A stretch of 64,000 bases of DNA from Rhizobiaceae bacterium (GTDB taxonomy: Bacteria > Pseudomonadota > Alphaproteobacteria > Rhizobiales > Rhizobiaceae): positions 1-64,000 of the forward strand of contig JABABQ010000032.1 of NCBI GenBank assembly GCA_014238155.1. The letters run 5' to 3'. The notes beneath the pieces were generated by a model. The model saw only the letters and a list, made by a program, of their open reading frames with translations, did no database searches and was not told the DNA's origin. Position 1 is the first letter of the stretch, and each line of letters opens with the position of its first letter. Shown in pieces: positions 44,679 to 54,252 of the stretch. A program made the translations under genes and the position numbers.

Positions 44679-45518
44679 ATGACAATTTCAATTCGTGGCA
44701 TCGAATTTCAGGAAAATACAAACAATGATATGGGGCTGGAATTTATCAACCTGAGCCACCGCTTTGGCTATCAGTGCCCAAACTGGCCCTATTTCAAAGA
44801 CGTTGCGATTGAGCGCAAACATTACATGGCAAAGTCGGGTGTGTTGAGCCAGACGATCACCACCACAATGCATGTCACCACACACATTGATGCACCGGCC
44901 CATGTCGTGCAGGGCACGCCGTTCATCGACGAAGTCCCCCTGCCCCATTTCTTTGGCACCGGTCTGGTTGTTTCAATTCCCAAAGATAAGTGGGAGCAGA
45001 TTACCGCTGACGATCTGGAAAAGGCCTGCGGTCACGCAATCCGCAAAGGAGATGTCCTGATCATCAACACCGGTTGGCACAAGCAATATGAAGACGGCGA
45101 TTATTTCGCCTATTGTCCGGGTCTCGTTCCGTCGGCAGCTGACTGGATGGTGGAAAAGGGCGTTAAGGTGGTTGGCCACGACACCCAGGCCAACGATCAT
45201 CCGCTGGCCACAGCCATTGGCCCTCAGCGCAATGGTCCTATACTGCCGCATCTGGAGCAGGAATATTTTGACTGGTCGGGAGGAGTCGATTGGAAAGATG
45301 CTTTTCCGGAATGGGAGCCAGTACACAATAAACTGTTCTCCAACGGCATATTGGGGATTGAAAATGTTGGGGGAGATCTCGATTCAGTTACCGGCAAACG
45401 CTGCACCTTCGCCTTCTTCCCATGGAACTGGGATCGCGGTGACGGATGCATCATTCGCCTCGTGGCGATGCTCGACAAGGGCCAACAATATCGAATTGAA
45501 CCAGGCGAGGACTTTTAA
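44679..45518 (+). CDS. Cyclase-family metal-dependent hydrolase
   Basis: A 279-residue protein of the cyclase/kynurenine-formamidase fold. The metal motif HxxTHxDxPxH is present (His65, His69, Asp71, His75 in MHVTTHIDAPAHV). Members hydrolyse formamides, isatins and other cyclic or amide substrates. AGGAGG lies upstream of the ATG at 44679; a GTG at 44601 would overlap the operator and is rejected. First gene of the IclR-linked operon, followed after three bases by a cupin gene. The reaction in this pathway is not known. Confidence 0.85.
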   Translation: MTISIRGIEFQENTNNDMGLEFINLSHRFGYQCPNWPYFKDVAIERKHYMAKSGVLSQTITTTMHVTTHIDAPAHVVQGTPFIDEVPLPHFFGTGLVVSIPKDKWEQITADDLEKACGHAIRKGDVLIINTGWHKQYEDGDYFAYCPGLVPSAADWMVEKGVKVVGHDTQANDHPLATAIGPQRNGPILPHLEQEYFDWSGGVDWKDAFPEWEPVHNKLFSNGILGIENVGGDLDSVTGKRCTFAFFPWNWDRGDGCIIRLVAMLDKGQQYRIEPGEDF

Positions 45519-45521
45519 GCC

Positions 45522-45869
45522 ATGCTGGTCAACCGGTTTGTAGAAGCACAGAAATATGAAGCTCCCAACCACTGGGATGTGACCGGCCTGCGACTTCAGG
45601 GATTTGCCGAAGGCGGGCCGGAAAATCAGTGGGTGGGTCTGAGCCAGTTCCTGCCCGGCGGCGGAGCTGGTCCCGACTCAACTCCTTTTGAAAAGGTTTA
45701 TGTGGTGCTCGATGGTGAAATGACCGTCACAATTGATGGGCAGGATACGGTTCTGGGAAAATACGACTCCTGCACCATAGCCCCCCACGAGATGCGCAAG
45801 ATTGAAAACCGACGCAACGATGTTTGCGTGATGCTGGTCGTCATGCCCTATCCGCCAAAAGCAAGCTGA
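45522..45869 (+). CDS. Small cupin-domain protein
   Basis: A 115-residue single-domain cupin (LSQFLPGGGAGPDSTPFEKV, VVLDGEMTVTIDGQD and TIAPHEMRKIEN). Metal histidines are sparse: only the His in APHEMRK is in a standard place, so it may bind metal weakly or act as a non-enzymatic sensor/isomerase. Starts 4 bases after the previous stop. Likely an accessory step of the same pathway. Confidence 0.82.
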   Translation: MLVNRFVEAQKYEAPNHWDVTGLRLQGFAEGGPENQWVGLSQFLPGGGAGPDSTPFEKVYVVLDGEMTVTIDGQDTVLGKYDSCTIAPHEMRKIENRRNDVCVMLVVMPYPPKAS

Positions 45870-45880
45870 AAGGACGTCTC

Positions 45881-46684
45881 ATGAGTGGCAGTCCCCTCAC
45901 CAACCCTCTTTCCATGTTTGACGTTAAAGGCAAAGTAGCTCTGATCACCGGAGCTTCGGGCGCATTTGGTATGGTGGCAGCCCGGGTGCTTGCGGGTGCC
46001 GGATGCAGTCTTGTATTGGCCGCCGGCAATCAACAGGCATTGCAGGACATCAGCAAGGAATGCCGCGATGGTGGCGCCAGCGCCGCGGCGGTCAACGTTC
46101 GGCCGGATGACGAAGCGTCCTGTCAAAAACTGGTGGACGAAGCGGTCTCGACATTCGGCCGACTTGACATTCTGGTTGTTGCTTCTGGCATGAACAAAGT
46201 GGCCCTGATCAACGACATGGACCCTTCCACCTTTACCGATGTCATGGACGCCAACGTCACGCAAAGCTGGCTGATGGCCCGTGCGGCGGCCGGTCAGATG
46301 AAGGCCCAGGGAGAGGGCGGCAAAATTGTGCTGGTTTCCTCCGCGCGTGGTCTGTTGGGTCATCCGGCTGGATATACTGCCTATTGCGCTTCCAAGGCTG
46401 CTGTCGACGGCATGACCAAGGCGCTCGGCTGCGAATTGGGACCAACTGGCATCACAGTAAACGCCATTGCACCAACGGTGTTTCGCTCGCCTCTGACTTC
46501 CTGGATGTTTGAAGACAATGATGAGGCAAAAAAAATCCGGGCAGGATTCCTTTCTCGGGTTCCGAAGGGACGCCTTGGAGAACCCGAAGACCTTGCCGGA
46601 CCGTTGCTGTTCCTGGCGTCGAACGCGTCCGATTTCTACACCGGACACATTCTTTATGCCGACGGTGGATATACCGCCGGATGA
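45881..46684 (+). CDS. Short-chain dehydrogenase/reductase (SDR)
   Basis: A 267-residue classical SDR. It has cofactor motif TGASGAFG (23-30), active-site Tyr168 and Lys172 in YTAYCASK, and catalytic Ser in VLVSSARG. Ends with the usual GGYTAG. AAAGGA precedes the ATG at 45881; the longer frame from 45824 overlaps the cupin gene. The next gene starts within its stop codon (ATGA). Oxidation of a secondary alcohol or reduction of a ketone in the IclR-controlled pathway. Confidence 0.88.
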   Translation: MSGSPLTNPLSMFDVKGKVALITGASGAFGMVAARVLAGAGCSLVLAAGNQQALQDISKECRDGGASAAAVNVRPDDEASCQKLVDEAVSTFGRLDILVVASGMNKVALINDMDPSTFTDVMDANVTQSWLMARAAAGQMKAQGEGGKIVLVSSARGLLGHPAGYTAYCASKAAVDGMTKALGCELGPTGITVNAIAPTVFRSPLTSWMFEDNDEAKKIRAGFLSRVPKGRLGEPEDLAGPLLFLASNASDFYTGHILYADGGYTAG

Positions 46685-47613
46685 CCAACCAATCGAACTC
46701 CATTGTCGGTGTTATCGGTGCTGGCCTGATGGGTCACGGCATTGCCCTTGTAATGGCGCGGGCCGGACATCAGGTCGAAATCTGCGATCCGGTTTCCGAA
46801 TCCCGTAATACCCTGCACCACCGTGTCACTGATAGTTTGCTCAGCATAGGGGTCGATGGTTCTGAAATTACGCATATCATCTCACGCGTTTCGGTGCATC
46901 CCGACATCAAAACAACAGTTGGAAACGCCGATTTTGTTTTCGAAGCTGCTCCTGAAAAACTTGCCTTGAAACAGCAGTTATTTGCTGAAATTGAACAATA
47001 CGCGCCAGCCGATTGCATTTTGGCTTCAAACACTTCGGTGATTCAGATCAGCTTGATCATGGAAGATCTAAAAACCAAACACCGCGCTCTGGGAACCCAT
47101 TGGTGGAATCCACCACACCTAATCCCATTGGTGGAAGTCATCCGAACCAAATGGACCGATGATGCAGCAATAGAGGCTATGACAGAGTTGCTCGATGAGG
47201 CTGGTAAAACTCCTGTCACGGTAGAAAAGGACGTGCCTGGCTTCATCGGAAACCGTTTGCAACACGCGCTGTGGCGAGAGGCCATCAGCCTCGTTGAGAA
47301 CGGCATCTGTGATGCGCAAGCCGTAGATACTGTTATAAAAGCCAGCTTCGGTCGGCGCTTGGCGGTGCTCGGTCCGCTGGAGAATGCGGATTTGGTCGGC
47401 ACGGACCTGACGCTGGACATCCATGAAAATGTGTTGTTCGATTTGGAGAGCCGAAAAGGACCATCCCCCTATCTTCAGCAATTGGTGAAGGACGGCAGGC
47501 TTGGGATGAAATCGGGAGAAGGGTTTCGGCCCTGGACCGACGAAGAGGCCAATCAATTACGCGGCAAGATACCAACTTATCTGGCAGAGGTGTCGCAACT
47601 GCTGAACAAGTAA
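46681..47613 (+). CDS. 3-hydroxyacyl-CoA dehydrogenase-family enzyme
   Basis: A 310-residue single-subunit NAD enzyme. It has N-terminal GVIGAGLMGHGIALVMA, the FEAAPEKLALKQQLFAEIE region, catalytic histidine in THWWNPPHLIPLVEVI, and a C-terminal dimerisation domain. The length and the HWWNPP motif place it with stand-alone members that act on small hydroxy acids or carnitine-like substrates, not with fatty-acid FadB. With the BKACE gene downstream it could make the beta-keto acid that BKACE cleaves. Coupled to the SDR gene by a four-base overlap. Confidence 0.85.
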   Translation: MTNQSNSIVGVIGAGLMGHGIALVMARAGHQVEICDPVSESRNTLHHRVTDSLLSIGVDGSEITHIISRVSVHPDIKTTVGNADFVFEAAPEKLALKQQLFAEIEQYAPADCILASNTSVIQISLIMEDLKTKHRALGTHWWNPPHLIPLVEVIRTKWTDDAAIEAMTELLDEAGKTPVTVEKDVPGFIGNRLQHALWREAISLVENGICDAQAVDTVIKASFGRRLAVLGPLENADLVGTDLTLDIHENVLFDLESRKGPSPYLQQLVKDGRLGMKSGEGFRPWTDEEANQLRGKIPTYLAEVSQLLNK

Positions 47614-47655
47614 TTCAACGGCCGGGAAATTCCGGCAAATTATGGGAGAAACAAT

Positions 47656-48933
47656 ATGAACTGGACTCCACAAGGACTGAACCGTCGACGGTTTTTGACC
47701 ATTGCGGGTGGCAGCCTCGCTGCTCCTGCGGTCCTACGCTCAACCCGCGCTTACGCCGCCGACCCAACCATTAAAATTGGTTATGTCAGCCCCAAAACAG
47801 GGCCCCTGGCAGGTTTTGCAGAGGCCGATGATTTCATCATCAAGGGATTGACCGAAAAATTCGCGTCCGGCATCGCTAATAATGGCAAGAACTGGAACAT
47901 CGAAATTCACGTTCGTGACAGCCAGTCGAATCCAAACCGCGCTTCTGAAGTTGCTTCGGAATTGTTGCTCGGCGAAGAAGTTGACATCATAACCGCTGCA
48001 GCAACGCCCGACACAACCAATCCGGTTGCTGATCAGGCTGAAGTCAACGGCACTCCCTGCATCACCACCGACTGTCCCTGGCAGCCCTATTTCTTTGGTC
48101 GTAACGGCAATCCCGCAGAAGGATTTGAAAACACCTTTCACTTCTTCTGGGGCCTGGAAGATGTGATCGGTGCATTTCTCGATATGTGGGGCGGTTCAGG
48201 CGTCGCCAAGAAAGTTGGGGGCCTGTTTCCCAATGATGCTGATGGCAATGCCTGGGGTGATCCAAATCTCGGTCTGCCAAAACCATTTGCAGGGGCTGGC
48301 TACGAACTAACCGATCCGGGTCGCTATCAGCCGTTGAGCGATGATTTTTCGAGCCAGATTCAGGCATTCAAAAACGCCGGTTGTGAAATCGTCACAGGCG
48401 TGATGATCCCGCCTGACTTTGCGACATTTTGGTCGCAGGCGGCCCAGCAGGGTTTCAATCCAAAGATTGTCACTATTGGTAAGGCGCTATTGTTCCCATC
48501 GGTGATCGATTCTCTCGGCGACCGGGGTAACGGTCTTTCTTCTGAAGTCTGGTGGTCACCCAACCATCCGTTCTCGTCTTCACTCACCGGCGTTTCTGCC
48601 CGTGACCTTGCAGACGGTTATACTAAGGACACCGGCAAACAGTGGACGCAGCCAATTGGCTTCCGCCACGCATTGTTTGAAGTTGTGGCAGATGTTGTGT
48701 CGCGCGCAGAAGACCTTGAAAGCCCTGAATCGGTGACAGCGGCCATTGCAGCCACCAAATTGAACACCATGGTTGGCCCCGTAGACTGGTCCAACGGGCC
48801 GGTAAGAAATGTATCAAAAACCCCATTGGTATCTGGTCAGTGGCAGAAGGAAGGCGACAATTACGATCTCAAGATCGTCGCCAATGCCGCCGCGTCAAAT
48901 ATTCCGATCACGGGCGAACTAAAACTTCTGTAG
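47656..48933 (+). CDS. Branched-chain-type ABC binding protein, Tat-exported
   Basis: A 425-residue periplasmic type I binding protein (LivK-like). The twin-arginine signal NRRRFLTIAGG is followed by a hydrophobic stretch and AYAADP, so it is exported folded. Domain motifs such as IKIGYVSPKTGPLAGFAEAD and EVDIITAAATPDTTNPVAD are typical. It is separated from the ATPase gene by a hairpin (48944-48971). Substrate is presumably the compound degraded by the surrounding enzymes, such as an aromatic or organic acid. Confidence 0.9.
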   Translation: MNWTPQGLNRRRFLTIAGGSLAAPAVLRSTRAYAADPTIKIGYVSPKTGPLAGFAEADDFIIKGLTEKFASGIANNGKNWNIEIHVRDSQSNPNRASEVASELLLGEEVDIITAAATPDTTNPVADQAEVNGTPCITTDCPWQPYFFGRNGNPAEGFENTFHFFWGLEDVIGAFLDMWGGSGVAKKVGGLFPNDADGNAWGDPNLGLPKPFAGAGYELTDPGRYQPLSDDFSSQIQAFKNAGCEIVTGVMIPPDFATFWSQAAQQGFNPKIVTIGKALLFPSVIDSLGDRGNGLSSEVWWSPNHPFSSSLTGVSARDLADGYTKDTGKQWTQPIGFRHALFEVVADVVSRAEDLESPESVTAAIAATKLNTMVGPVDWSNGPVRNVSKTPLVSGQWQKEGDNYDLKIVANAAASNIPITGELKLL

Positions 48934-48943
48934 TCCAATCTGT

Positions 48944-48971
48944 TTTGGCGGGGTGACACTGCTCCGCCAAA
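48944..48971 (+). terminator. Hairpin after the binding-protein gene
   Basis: TTTGGCGG and CCGCCAAA are perfect arms; the downstream sequence is ATACATGATCTTTC with a T-rich tract shortly after. Probably a partial terminator or stabiliser that raises binding-protein levels relative to the rest of the transporter. Confidence 0.55.
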
Positions 48972-49034
48972 TACATGATCTTTCTATTTTGTGCGGCACT
49001 GCGCTGACATAAATTATTCGGTATTGCTGACCTC

Positions 49035-49781
49035 ATGACCACCATTCTCAAGCTGGACAAACTGTCGAAAGCCTTCGGAGCGGTGATTGTGTCCGACGAC
49101 ACTACTTTTGGTGTGGAAGAGGGAGAAGCACTTGGCATTATCGGTCCGAATGGGGCGGGCAAAACGTCGATGTTTAATCTGGTAACTGGTACGCTGACGC
49201 CGGATTCCGGTCGCATCGAATTTCTCGGGCAGGACATAACCAGGCAAAGCGCCGCGTGGCGGTGTCGCGCAGGAATGTCGCGCAGTTTCCAAGTACCGCA
49301 GCCTTTTGGCGGCCTTTCCGTGTATGAAAACGCCCTCGTCGCCGCCACCCAGGGTGCAGGTTTGAAAGGCCATGCAGCGGAAAAATTATGCCTCGATGTG
49401 CTGGAAGATACCGGGCTGTTGGACAAGGCAAACACTCTGGCAGGTTCGTTGACATTACTGGATCGCAAGCGACTCGAGCTCACAAGAGCGCTTTGCGCAA
49501 AACCGAAATTACTGTTGCTGGATGAAATAGCTGGTGGTTTGACCGAAGCCGAGTGTGTCTCATTGGTCGACACGATCAAGGCAATCCACAAAAGCGGAAT
49601 TTCGATCATCTGGATAGAGCATGTTGTGCATGCCCTGCTTGCGGTTGTTGACCGCCTGGCAGTGATCGATTTTGGGCGTTTGATCGCTGAAGGAGAGCCC
49701 AAACAAATAATGGCGAGCAAGCAGGTACAGGAAATCTATCTGGGTATCGAAGTCGATTCGGAGATGGATGCTCATGAGTGA
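49035..49781 (+). CDS. Branched-chain-type ABC ATPase (LivG-like)
   Basis: A 248-residue ATPase with Walker A IIGPNGAGKTSMFN, Q-loop region, and Walker B LLLLDEIAGGL. The usual signature is replaced by LTLLDRKRLELTRAL, a form found in some LivG-type subunits that lack a canonical LSGGQ. It overlaps the LivF-like start. First ATPase of the pair. Confidence 0.88.
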   Translation: MTTILKLDKLSKAFGAVIVSDDTTFGVEEGEALGIIGPNGAGKTSMFNLVTGTLTPDSGRIEFLGQDITRQSAAWRCRAGMSRSFQVPQPFGGLSVYENALVAATQGAGLKGHAAEKLCLDVLEDTGLLDKANTLAGSLTLLDRKRLELTRALCAKPKLLLLDEIAGGLTEAECVSLVDTIKAIHKSGISIIWIEHVVHALLAVVDRLAVIDFGRLIAEGEPKQIMASKQVQEIYLGIEVDSEMDAHE

Positions 49782-50478
49782 TTTTGAACTTTGTGTCGCC
49801 CAGTTGGAAGCCCACTATGGTGACTTTCAGGCGTTGTTTGGCATTGATTTCAACGTGTCAAAAGGTGAAGTCATCGCAGTCATTGGATCGAACGGTGCGG
49901 GGAAATCAACATTGATGCGTTCGATCAGCGGTTTGATGACCAATGGCGCTTCTCAAGTGATATTTCAGGGGGAGCCGATTGGTGCTTTGCGTGCCGATGA
50001 GGTTGCCGCTCGAGGTATCGCGCTGGTTCCCGAAGGGCGACAATTGTTTCCGTCCCTTTCGGTTGAGGAAAATCTTATCATCGGTAGCCAGATCGGCAGA
50101 ACTGGCTTCTGGTCTTTGCAGCGAGTCCATGAACTGTTCCCGATATTGCAGGAACGACGTCACCAGCCGTCCACATCGCTCTCAGGTGGCCAGCAACAGA
50201 TGGTTGCAATTGGTCGTGCCTTGATGGCCAATCCTGACCTGCTATTGCTGGATGAAGTCAGCCTCGGCCTCGCTCCGGTGGTGATCAAGTCAATTTATGA
50301 AGCGCTTCCCCGAATTATTGAAGGCGGCATGAGCGCAGTCATCGTCGAACAGGATATATCAAAAGCACTTTCAGTATCGACCCGTTTTTATTGCCTTCAG
50401 GAAGGCCGGGTGTCGCTGGAGGGCAAGTCCGGCAGCCAGACACGCGAAGAAATTTCCCGCGCCTATTTCGGAGTTTGA
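49774..50478 (+). CDS. Branched-chain-type ABC ATPase (LivF-like)
   Basis: A 234-residue ATPase: Walker A VIGSNGAGKSTLMRS, signature SLSGGQQQMVAIGRAL, Walker B LLLLDEVSLGL. Short and of LivF length. The ATG at 49774 has GGAG-like sequence upstream and lies inside the LivG-like gene, giving translational coupling. Cytoplasmic, with the LivG-like subunit. Confidence 0.9.
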   Translation: MSDFELCVAQLEAHYGDFQALFGIDFNVSKGEVIAVIGSNGAGKSTLMRSISGLMTNGASQVIFQGEPIGALRADEVAARGIALVPEGRQLFPSLSVEENLIIGSQIGRTGFWSLQRVHELFPILQERRHQPSTSLSGGQQQMVAIGRALMANPDLLLLDEVSLGLAPVVIKSIYEALPRIIEGGMSAVIVEQDISKALSVSTRFYCLQEGRVSLEGKSGSQTREEISRAYFGV

Positions 50479-50483
50479 CGCAG

Positions 50484-51347
50484 ATGGATTGGATAAATTC
50501 TATCGTTCAGGGCGTTCTGCTTGGCGGGTTATACGCCATGATTGCCGCCGGACTGTCGTTGATATTCGGGGTTATGCGGCTTGTAAATATCGCCCATGGT
50601 GACTTGATCATTCTGGCCGCCTATCTTGGATTGACCGTTGCAACGGCGCTTGGGTTGTATCCTCTGATTGCCCTGCTCATCATTGTCCCGGTGATGGCCA
50701 TTATTGGCTATATCTTGCAGCGGGTTATCCTGAACAACACTTTGAGCGATGATATCCTGCCGCCGCTTCTTGTGACATTTGGCCTGTCGGTAATCATCCA
50801 AAATGCACTGCTGGAAATCTATTCCGCCGACCCGCAAAAAATGGATCCTGGTGCACTGGGAACCGCCAGCGCAAATATCGGTGGAATTTCCGTCGGCCTG
50901 TTGCCCCTGTTGATGTTTGCAACCGCAATTGTGGTGATCGCCGGGTTGCAGTTCATATTTTATCGTACGGCTTTGGGGCGGGCATTTCGCGCCGTCTCCG
51001 ACAATCAGGAAGTGGCCCAATTGATGGGCCTCAACAAACGTCACGTTTATGGTCTGGCGATGGCTCTATCGCTGGCTGTCGTTGCCATTGCTGGCATATT
51101 TTTGGGCATGCGCACCAGTTTCGATCCATCGATTGGTGGAGGTCGCCTGATTTTTGGATTTGAAGCGGTTATCATAGGCGGGCTGGGGAATTTATGGGGG
51201 ACCTTGATTGGAGGGGTGATCCTCGGTGTTGCGCAAAACATCGGCGCTCAAATCAATCCCGGATGGCAGGTGTTGGCTGGCCACGTGGTGTTTTTGGTGA
51301 TCCTCGCGTTCCGACCACGCGGGCTGTTTCCGCGAATGACGGGGTGA
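50484..51347 (+). CDS. Branched-chain-type ABC permease (LivH-like)
   Basis: A 287-residue membrane protein with the LivH N terminus SIVQGVLLGGLYAMIAAGLS, LIFGVMRLVNIAHGDLI, and the conserved AVSDNQEVAQLMGLN loop. The longer frame from 50391 lies within the LivF gene and is not used; ATG 50484 is right after the LivF stop. Eight or so helices. Confidence 0.9.
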   Translation: MDWINSIVQGVLLGGLYAMIAAGLSLIFGVMRLVNIAHGDLIILAAYLGLTVATALGLYPLIALLIIVPVMAIIGYILQRVILNNTLSDDILPPLLVTFGLSVIIQNALLEIYSADPQKMDPGALGTASANIGGISVGLLPLLMFATAIVVIAGLQFIFYRTALGRAFRAVSDNQEVAQLMGLNKRHVYGLAMALSLAVVAIAGIFLGMRTSFDPSIGGGRLIFGFEAVIIGGLGNLWGTLIGGVILGVAQNIGAQINPGWQVLAGHVVFLVILAFRPRGLFPRMTG

Positions 51348-51348
51348 T

Positions 51349-52389
51349 ATGATGAATTCATCCGAAACCCACACCGTGGTTAGATCTTCACGCGCCAGCT
51401 ACATGGCCGGGATTGCAGGCATTGTCGTGCTGATCGTTCTGGTTGCCGCTCCGCTTTGGGCGGGTCGCGCCGACATGCGGCTGATGAGTGAAATCTTTCT
51501 CTATCTGGCGCTTGCCAGCCTGTGGAATCTGTTGGCGGGCTATGCCGGACTGGTCTCAGTCGGCCAACAGGCCTTTGTTGGTTTTGGCGGCTACCTGCTG
51601 TTTGCGCTGACTATTTTCGGCGGCCTGCATCCGCTGTTGGCAATCGGCGTGGCCAGTCTTTTTGGGGCCGCGATGTCGGTACCGGTCGCAGCACTGATAT
51701 TCCGCTTGCGAGGGGCGTATTTTGCCATCGGCACCTGGGTGGTTGCGGAAGTGTTTCGACTGACTTTCGCACAGATATCGGCACTTGGCGGTGGCTCAGG
51801 TTCATCGCTGCCAGTAAAGATCGTCAAATCCGTGGCCTCTGGCCGTACCATGCGGGAATGGACAAGCTACTGGCTGGCATTGGGGCTGGTGGTGCTGGTT
51901 TTGGTAGTCGTCTATCTGTTCCTGCGCTCCCGCAAAGGGCTGGCGCTGACAGCTATTCGCGACAACGAGCTGGCGGCGGGATCTCTGGGCATTGACATCT
52001 GGCGCACCCAGTTTCTCGTCTACGTGGTGACCGCGGGATTAACAACAATGACCGGCGGGTTGATATTTTTACAAAAATTACGCATTTCGCCTGACGCTGC
52101 ATTCTCGGTCAACGACTGGACCGCATTCGTCATTTTCATCGTGGTGATCGGCGGCATCGGCACAATAGAGGGGCCGATCATCGGGACGCTGGTCTATTTT
52201 GCCCTACGTGAATTTCTGGCAGACCTCGGCACCATCTACCTTATTGTGCTTGGAATTGTCGCCATTCTCATCATGCTCAAAGCTCCCAAGGGGCTCTGGG
52301 GCCTTATTCGAGCGCACTGGGGGTTGGAATTGTTTCCCCTGACTCATCGCGTCGAGACTAAAACTTCAAAGGAAGATCAACATGGCTAA
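51349..52389 (+). CDS. Branched-chain-type ABC permease (LivM-like)
   Basis: A 346-residue membrane protein. Characteristic stretches are LASLWNLLAGYAGLVSVGQQ, FRLRGAYFAIGTWVVAE and the coupling loop ALTAIRDNELAAGSLGID. Starts one base after LivH and overlaps the next gene by eight bases. Completes the five-part importer. Confidence 0.9.
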   Translation: MMNSSETHTVVRSSRASYMAGIAGIVVLIVLVAAPLWAGRADMRLMSEIFLYLALASLWNLLAGYAGLVSVGQQAFVGFGGYLLFALTIFGGLHPLLAIGVASLFGAAMSVPVAALIFRLRGAYFAIGTWVVAEVFRLTFAQISALGGGSGSSLPVKIVKSVASGRTMREWTSYWLALGLVVLVLVVVYLFLRSRKGLALTAIRDNELAAGSLGIDIWRTQFLVYVVTAGLTTMTGGLIFLQKLRISPDAAFSVNDWTAFVIFIVVIGGIGTIEGPIIGTLVYFALREFLADLGTIYLIVLGIVAILIMLKAPKGLWGLIRAHWGLELFPLTHRVETKTSKEDQHG

Positions 52390-53317
52390 ACCACAAAAGA
52401 AAACCATCATCACATGTGCTGTCACCGGGGCAATTCACACGCCAACCATGTCCGATGGTCTACCCTACACGGCGGATGATATTGCTGGTCAGGCTATTGC
52501 CGCAGCTGAGGCCGGGGCATCAATCCTGCATTTGCACGCCCGCGACCCAAACGATGGTGGTGTATCCATGGATATCGATCATTTCGGCGCCTTTTTGCCA
52601 CGCATCAAGCAGGCGACCAATTCAGTCGTCAACATATCAACCGGCGGATCGCTAAAAACGACGATCGAAAAACGCATCGCACCAGCCATGCGGTATTCCC
52701 CGGAAATGTGTTCGCTCAATATGGGGTCGATGAACTTTTCATTTCATCCATTGGCAAAACGCTATGACACCTGGAAGTTCGACTGGGAAAAAGAATATAT
52801 AGAAAATTCGGACTCCTACATATTCCGCAACACGTTTCGCGATATTGGCGTGGTTGCCGAAAACCTGGCACCCCATGACATCAAATTTGAACACGAATGC
52901 TATGACGTTGGCCATCTTTATAATTTGCGGTTCTGCATGGATATTGGCTTGTTCAAGGCACCTATTTTTCTGCAATTTGTGTTCGGCATTTTGGGTGGCA
53001 TCGGCCCTGAAGTGGACAATTTGATCTTCATGAAACGTACCGCTGACCGACTATTTGGCGACGACTATCGCTGGTCTGTCCTCGGTGCTGGAGCAGCCCA
53101 GATGCCGCTCGCCACAACGGGCAGCCAGATGGGCGGCCATGTTCGCGTCGGTTTGGAAGACAGCCTGTTTATATCACGCGGCAAACTAGCCGATAATAAT
53201 GCTCAACAGGTGGCAAAAATCAAACGTATCGTGGAAGACCTGGGCAGTCAGGTTGCCACGCCGGATGAGGCTCGGGATATACTTGGGCTCAAGGGTGGCG
53301 ACCGGGTCAATTTCTGA
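52382..53317 (+). CDS. BKACE-type beta-keto acid cleavage enzyme (DUF849)
   Basis: A 311-residue protein of the 3-keto-5-aminohexanoate cleavage/BKACE family. Zn ligands are His50 and His52 in ILHLHARDPNDGG; other landmarks are ITCAVTGAIHTP, VNISTGGS and GHVRVGLEDSLFISRGKLA. BKACEs condense a beta-keto acid with acetyl-CoA, giving acetoacetate and a CoA thioester or amine product. Substrates vary by pocket and cannot be read here. The overlap with LivM means it is transported and degraded as one program. The HCDH-family enzyme at 46681 may supply its substrate. Confidence 0.88.
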   Translation: MAKPQKKTIITCAVTGAIHTPTMSDGLPYTADDIAGQAIAAAEAGASILHLHARDPNDGGVSMDIDHFGAFLPRIKQATNSVVNISTGGSLKTTIEKRIAPAMRYSPEMCSLNMGSMNFSFHPLAKRYDTWKFDWEKEYIENSDSYIFRNTFRDIGVVAENLAPHDIKFEHECYDVGHLYNLRFCMDIGLFKAPIFLQFVFGILGGIGPEVDNLIFMKRTADRLFGDDYRWSVLGAGAAQMPLATTGSQMGGHVRVGLEDSLFISRGKLADNNAQQVAKIKRIVEDLGSQVATPDEARDILGLKGGDRVNF

Positions 53318-53363
53318 TCAAAAGCTTCCAGACCACGCAAAGCCGGACAGGAGAAATGGCAAT

Positions 53364-54251
53364 ATGAGCAGCAACAATACTGGTTTGACCCGCCCGACAG
53401 TTTACCAATTTGCCTTTGGCAAAGCGATAATTACAAATATTTTGGAGGGGTATTTCCATCGCAATGACATGCACCCCTTCATCGCTACCAATGCCGATGC
53501 GAGTACGGTTGAGGATCTTGCTCATGCCCATCATCTGCCATTTCCAGCGATGGAACATAATTTTGTCGCCACCGTCATCAGGACACCGGACAAATTGATC
53601 GTGGTGGATCCGGGCTTTGGCGCGGCGGCTCCCGCCCCGTCAACAGGATGGTTCATGAAAGGTCTGCAAAAAGCTGGATATTCCAAAGATGACGTCGACA
53701 TGGTGTTGATCAGCCATTGTCACCCCGATCATATCGGCAACGTTGCCACCGATGGGGTCGCGACATTTCCCAATGCGGAGATTGTCATAGGCCGAACTGA
53801 GTTTGAATTCTGGAAACGAGGCGAAGGCATCTCAGAAATGCGTCAGCCAACCCTCGCGCTGTTCCAAAAAACATTGCTGCCGCTGGAAAATCAGTTGCGA
53901 CTGATCGAACCTACGGATGAGATCTTGCCAGGCCTTCATCCGATCAATGCCTTTGGTCATTCGGCCGGCCATCTGGTCTTCAGGCTGTCGTCTGGCGGCA
54001 AGCAGATGTTGTTGCTGAATGACACAACTCCGCACTATGTGGCGTCGTTTGCCCATCCTGAATGGCATTTTTCCATGGATGATGATCCGCAGGCCGCCGC
54101 TGCGACACGCCAGCGCATATTGGATATGGCAGCCGAGGAATCTTTGCCGGTGATCGGTTATCACATCCCTTTCCCGTCGCTTGGCTTCGTAAAATCCAGG
54201 CAGCAAGGTTTTGAATTTGTCCCGGCGTCGTATCAGTTTCAACTGACGTAA
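53364..54251 (+). CDS. Metallo-beta-lactamase-fold hydrolase
   Basis: A 295-residue MBL-fold enzyme with HxHxDH (His118, His120, Asp122, His123 in SHCHPDHIGN) and GHSAGH as the next metal ligand. Substrate classes in this group include lactones, thioesters and phosphodiesters. An AGGAGA lies upstream of ATG 53364. Last gene of the IclR-linked operon and convergent with the second cyclase gene after one base. Confidence 0.87.
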   Translation: MSSNNTGLTRPTVYQFAFGKAIITNILEGYFHRNDMHPFIATNADASTVEDLAHAHHLPFPAMEHNFVATVIRTPDKLIVVDPGFGAAAPAPSTGWFMKGLQKAGYSKDDVDMVLISHCHPDHIGNVATDGVATFPNAEIVIGRTEFEFWKRGEGISEMRQPTLALFQKTLLPLENQLRLIEPTDEILPGLHPINAFGHSAGHLVFRLSSGGKQMLLLNDTTPHYVASFAHPEWHFSMDDDPQAAAATRQRILDMAAEESLPVIGYHIPFPSLGFVKSRQQGFEFVPASYQFQLT

Positions 54252-54252
54252 A

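Noticed and set aside
46681-53317. Firm assignment to L-carnitine degradation
   Set aside because: HCDH-family and BKACE genes are suggestive, but no other carnitine-specific gene is visible and the island contains aromatic-type oxygenases; kept only as an alternative.
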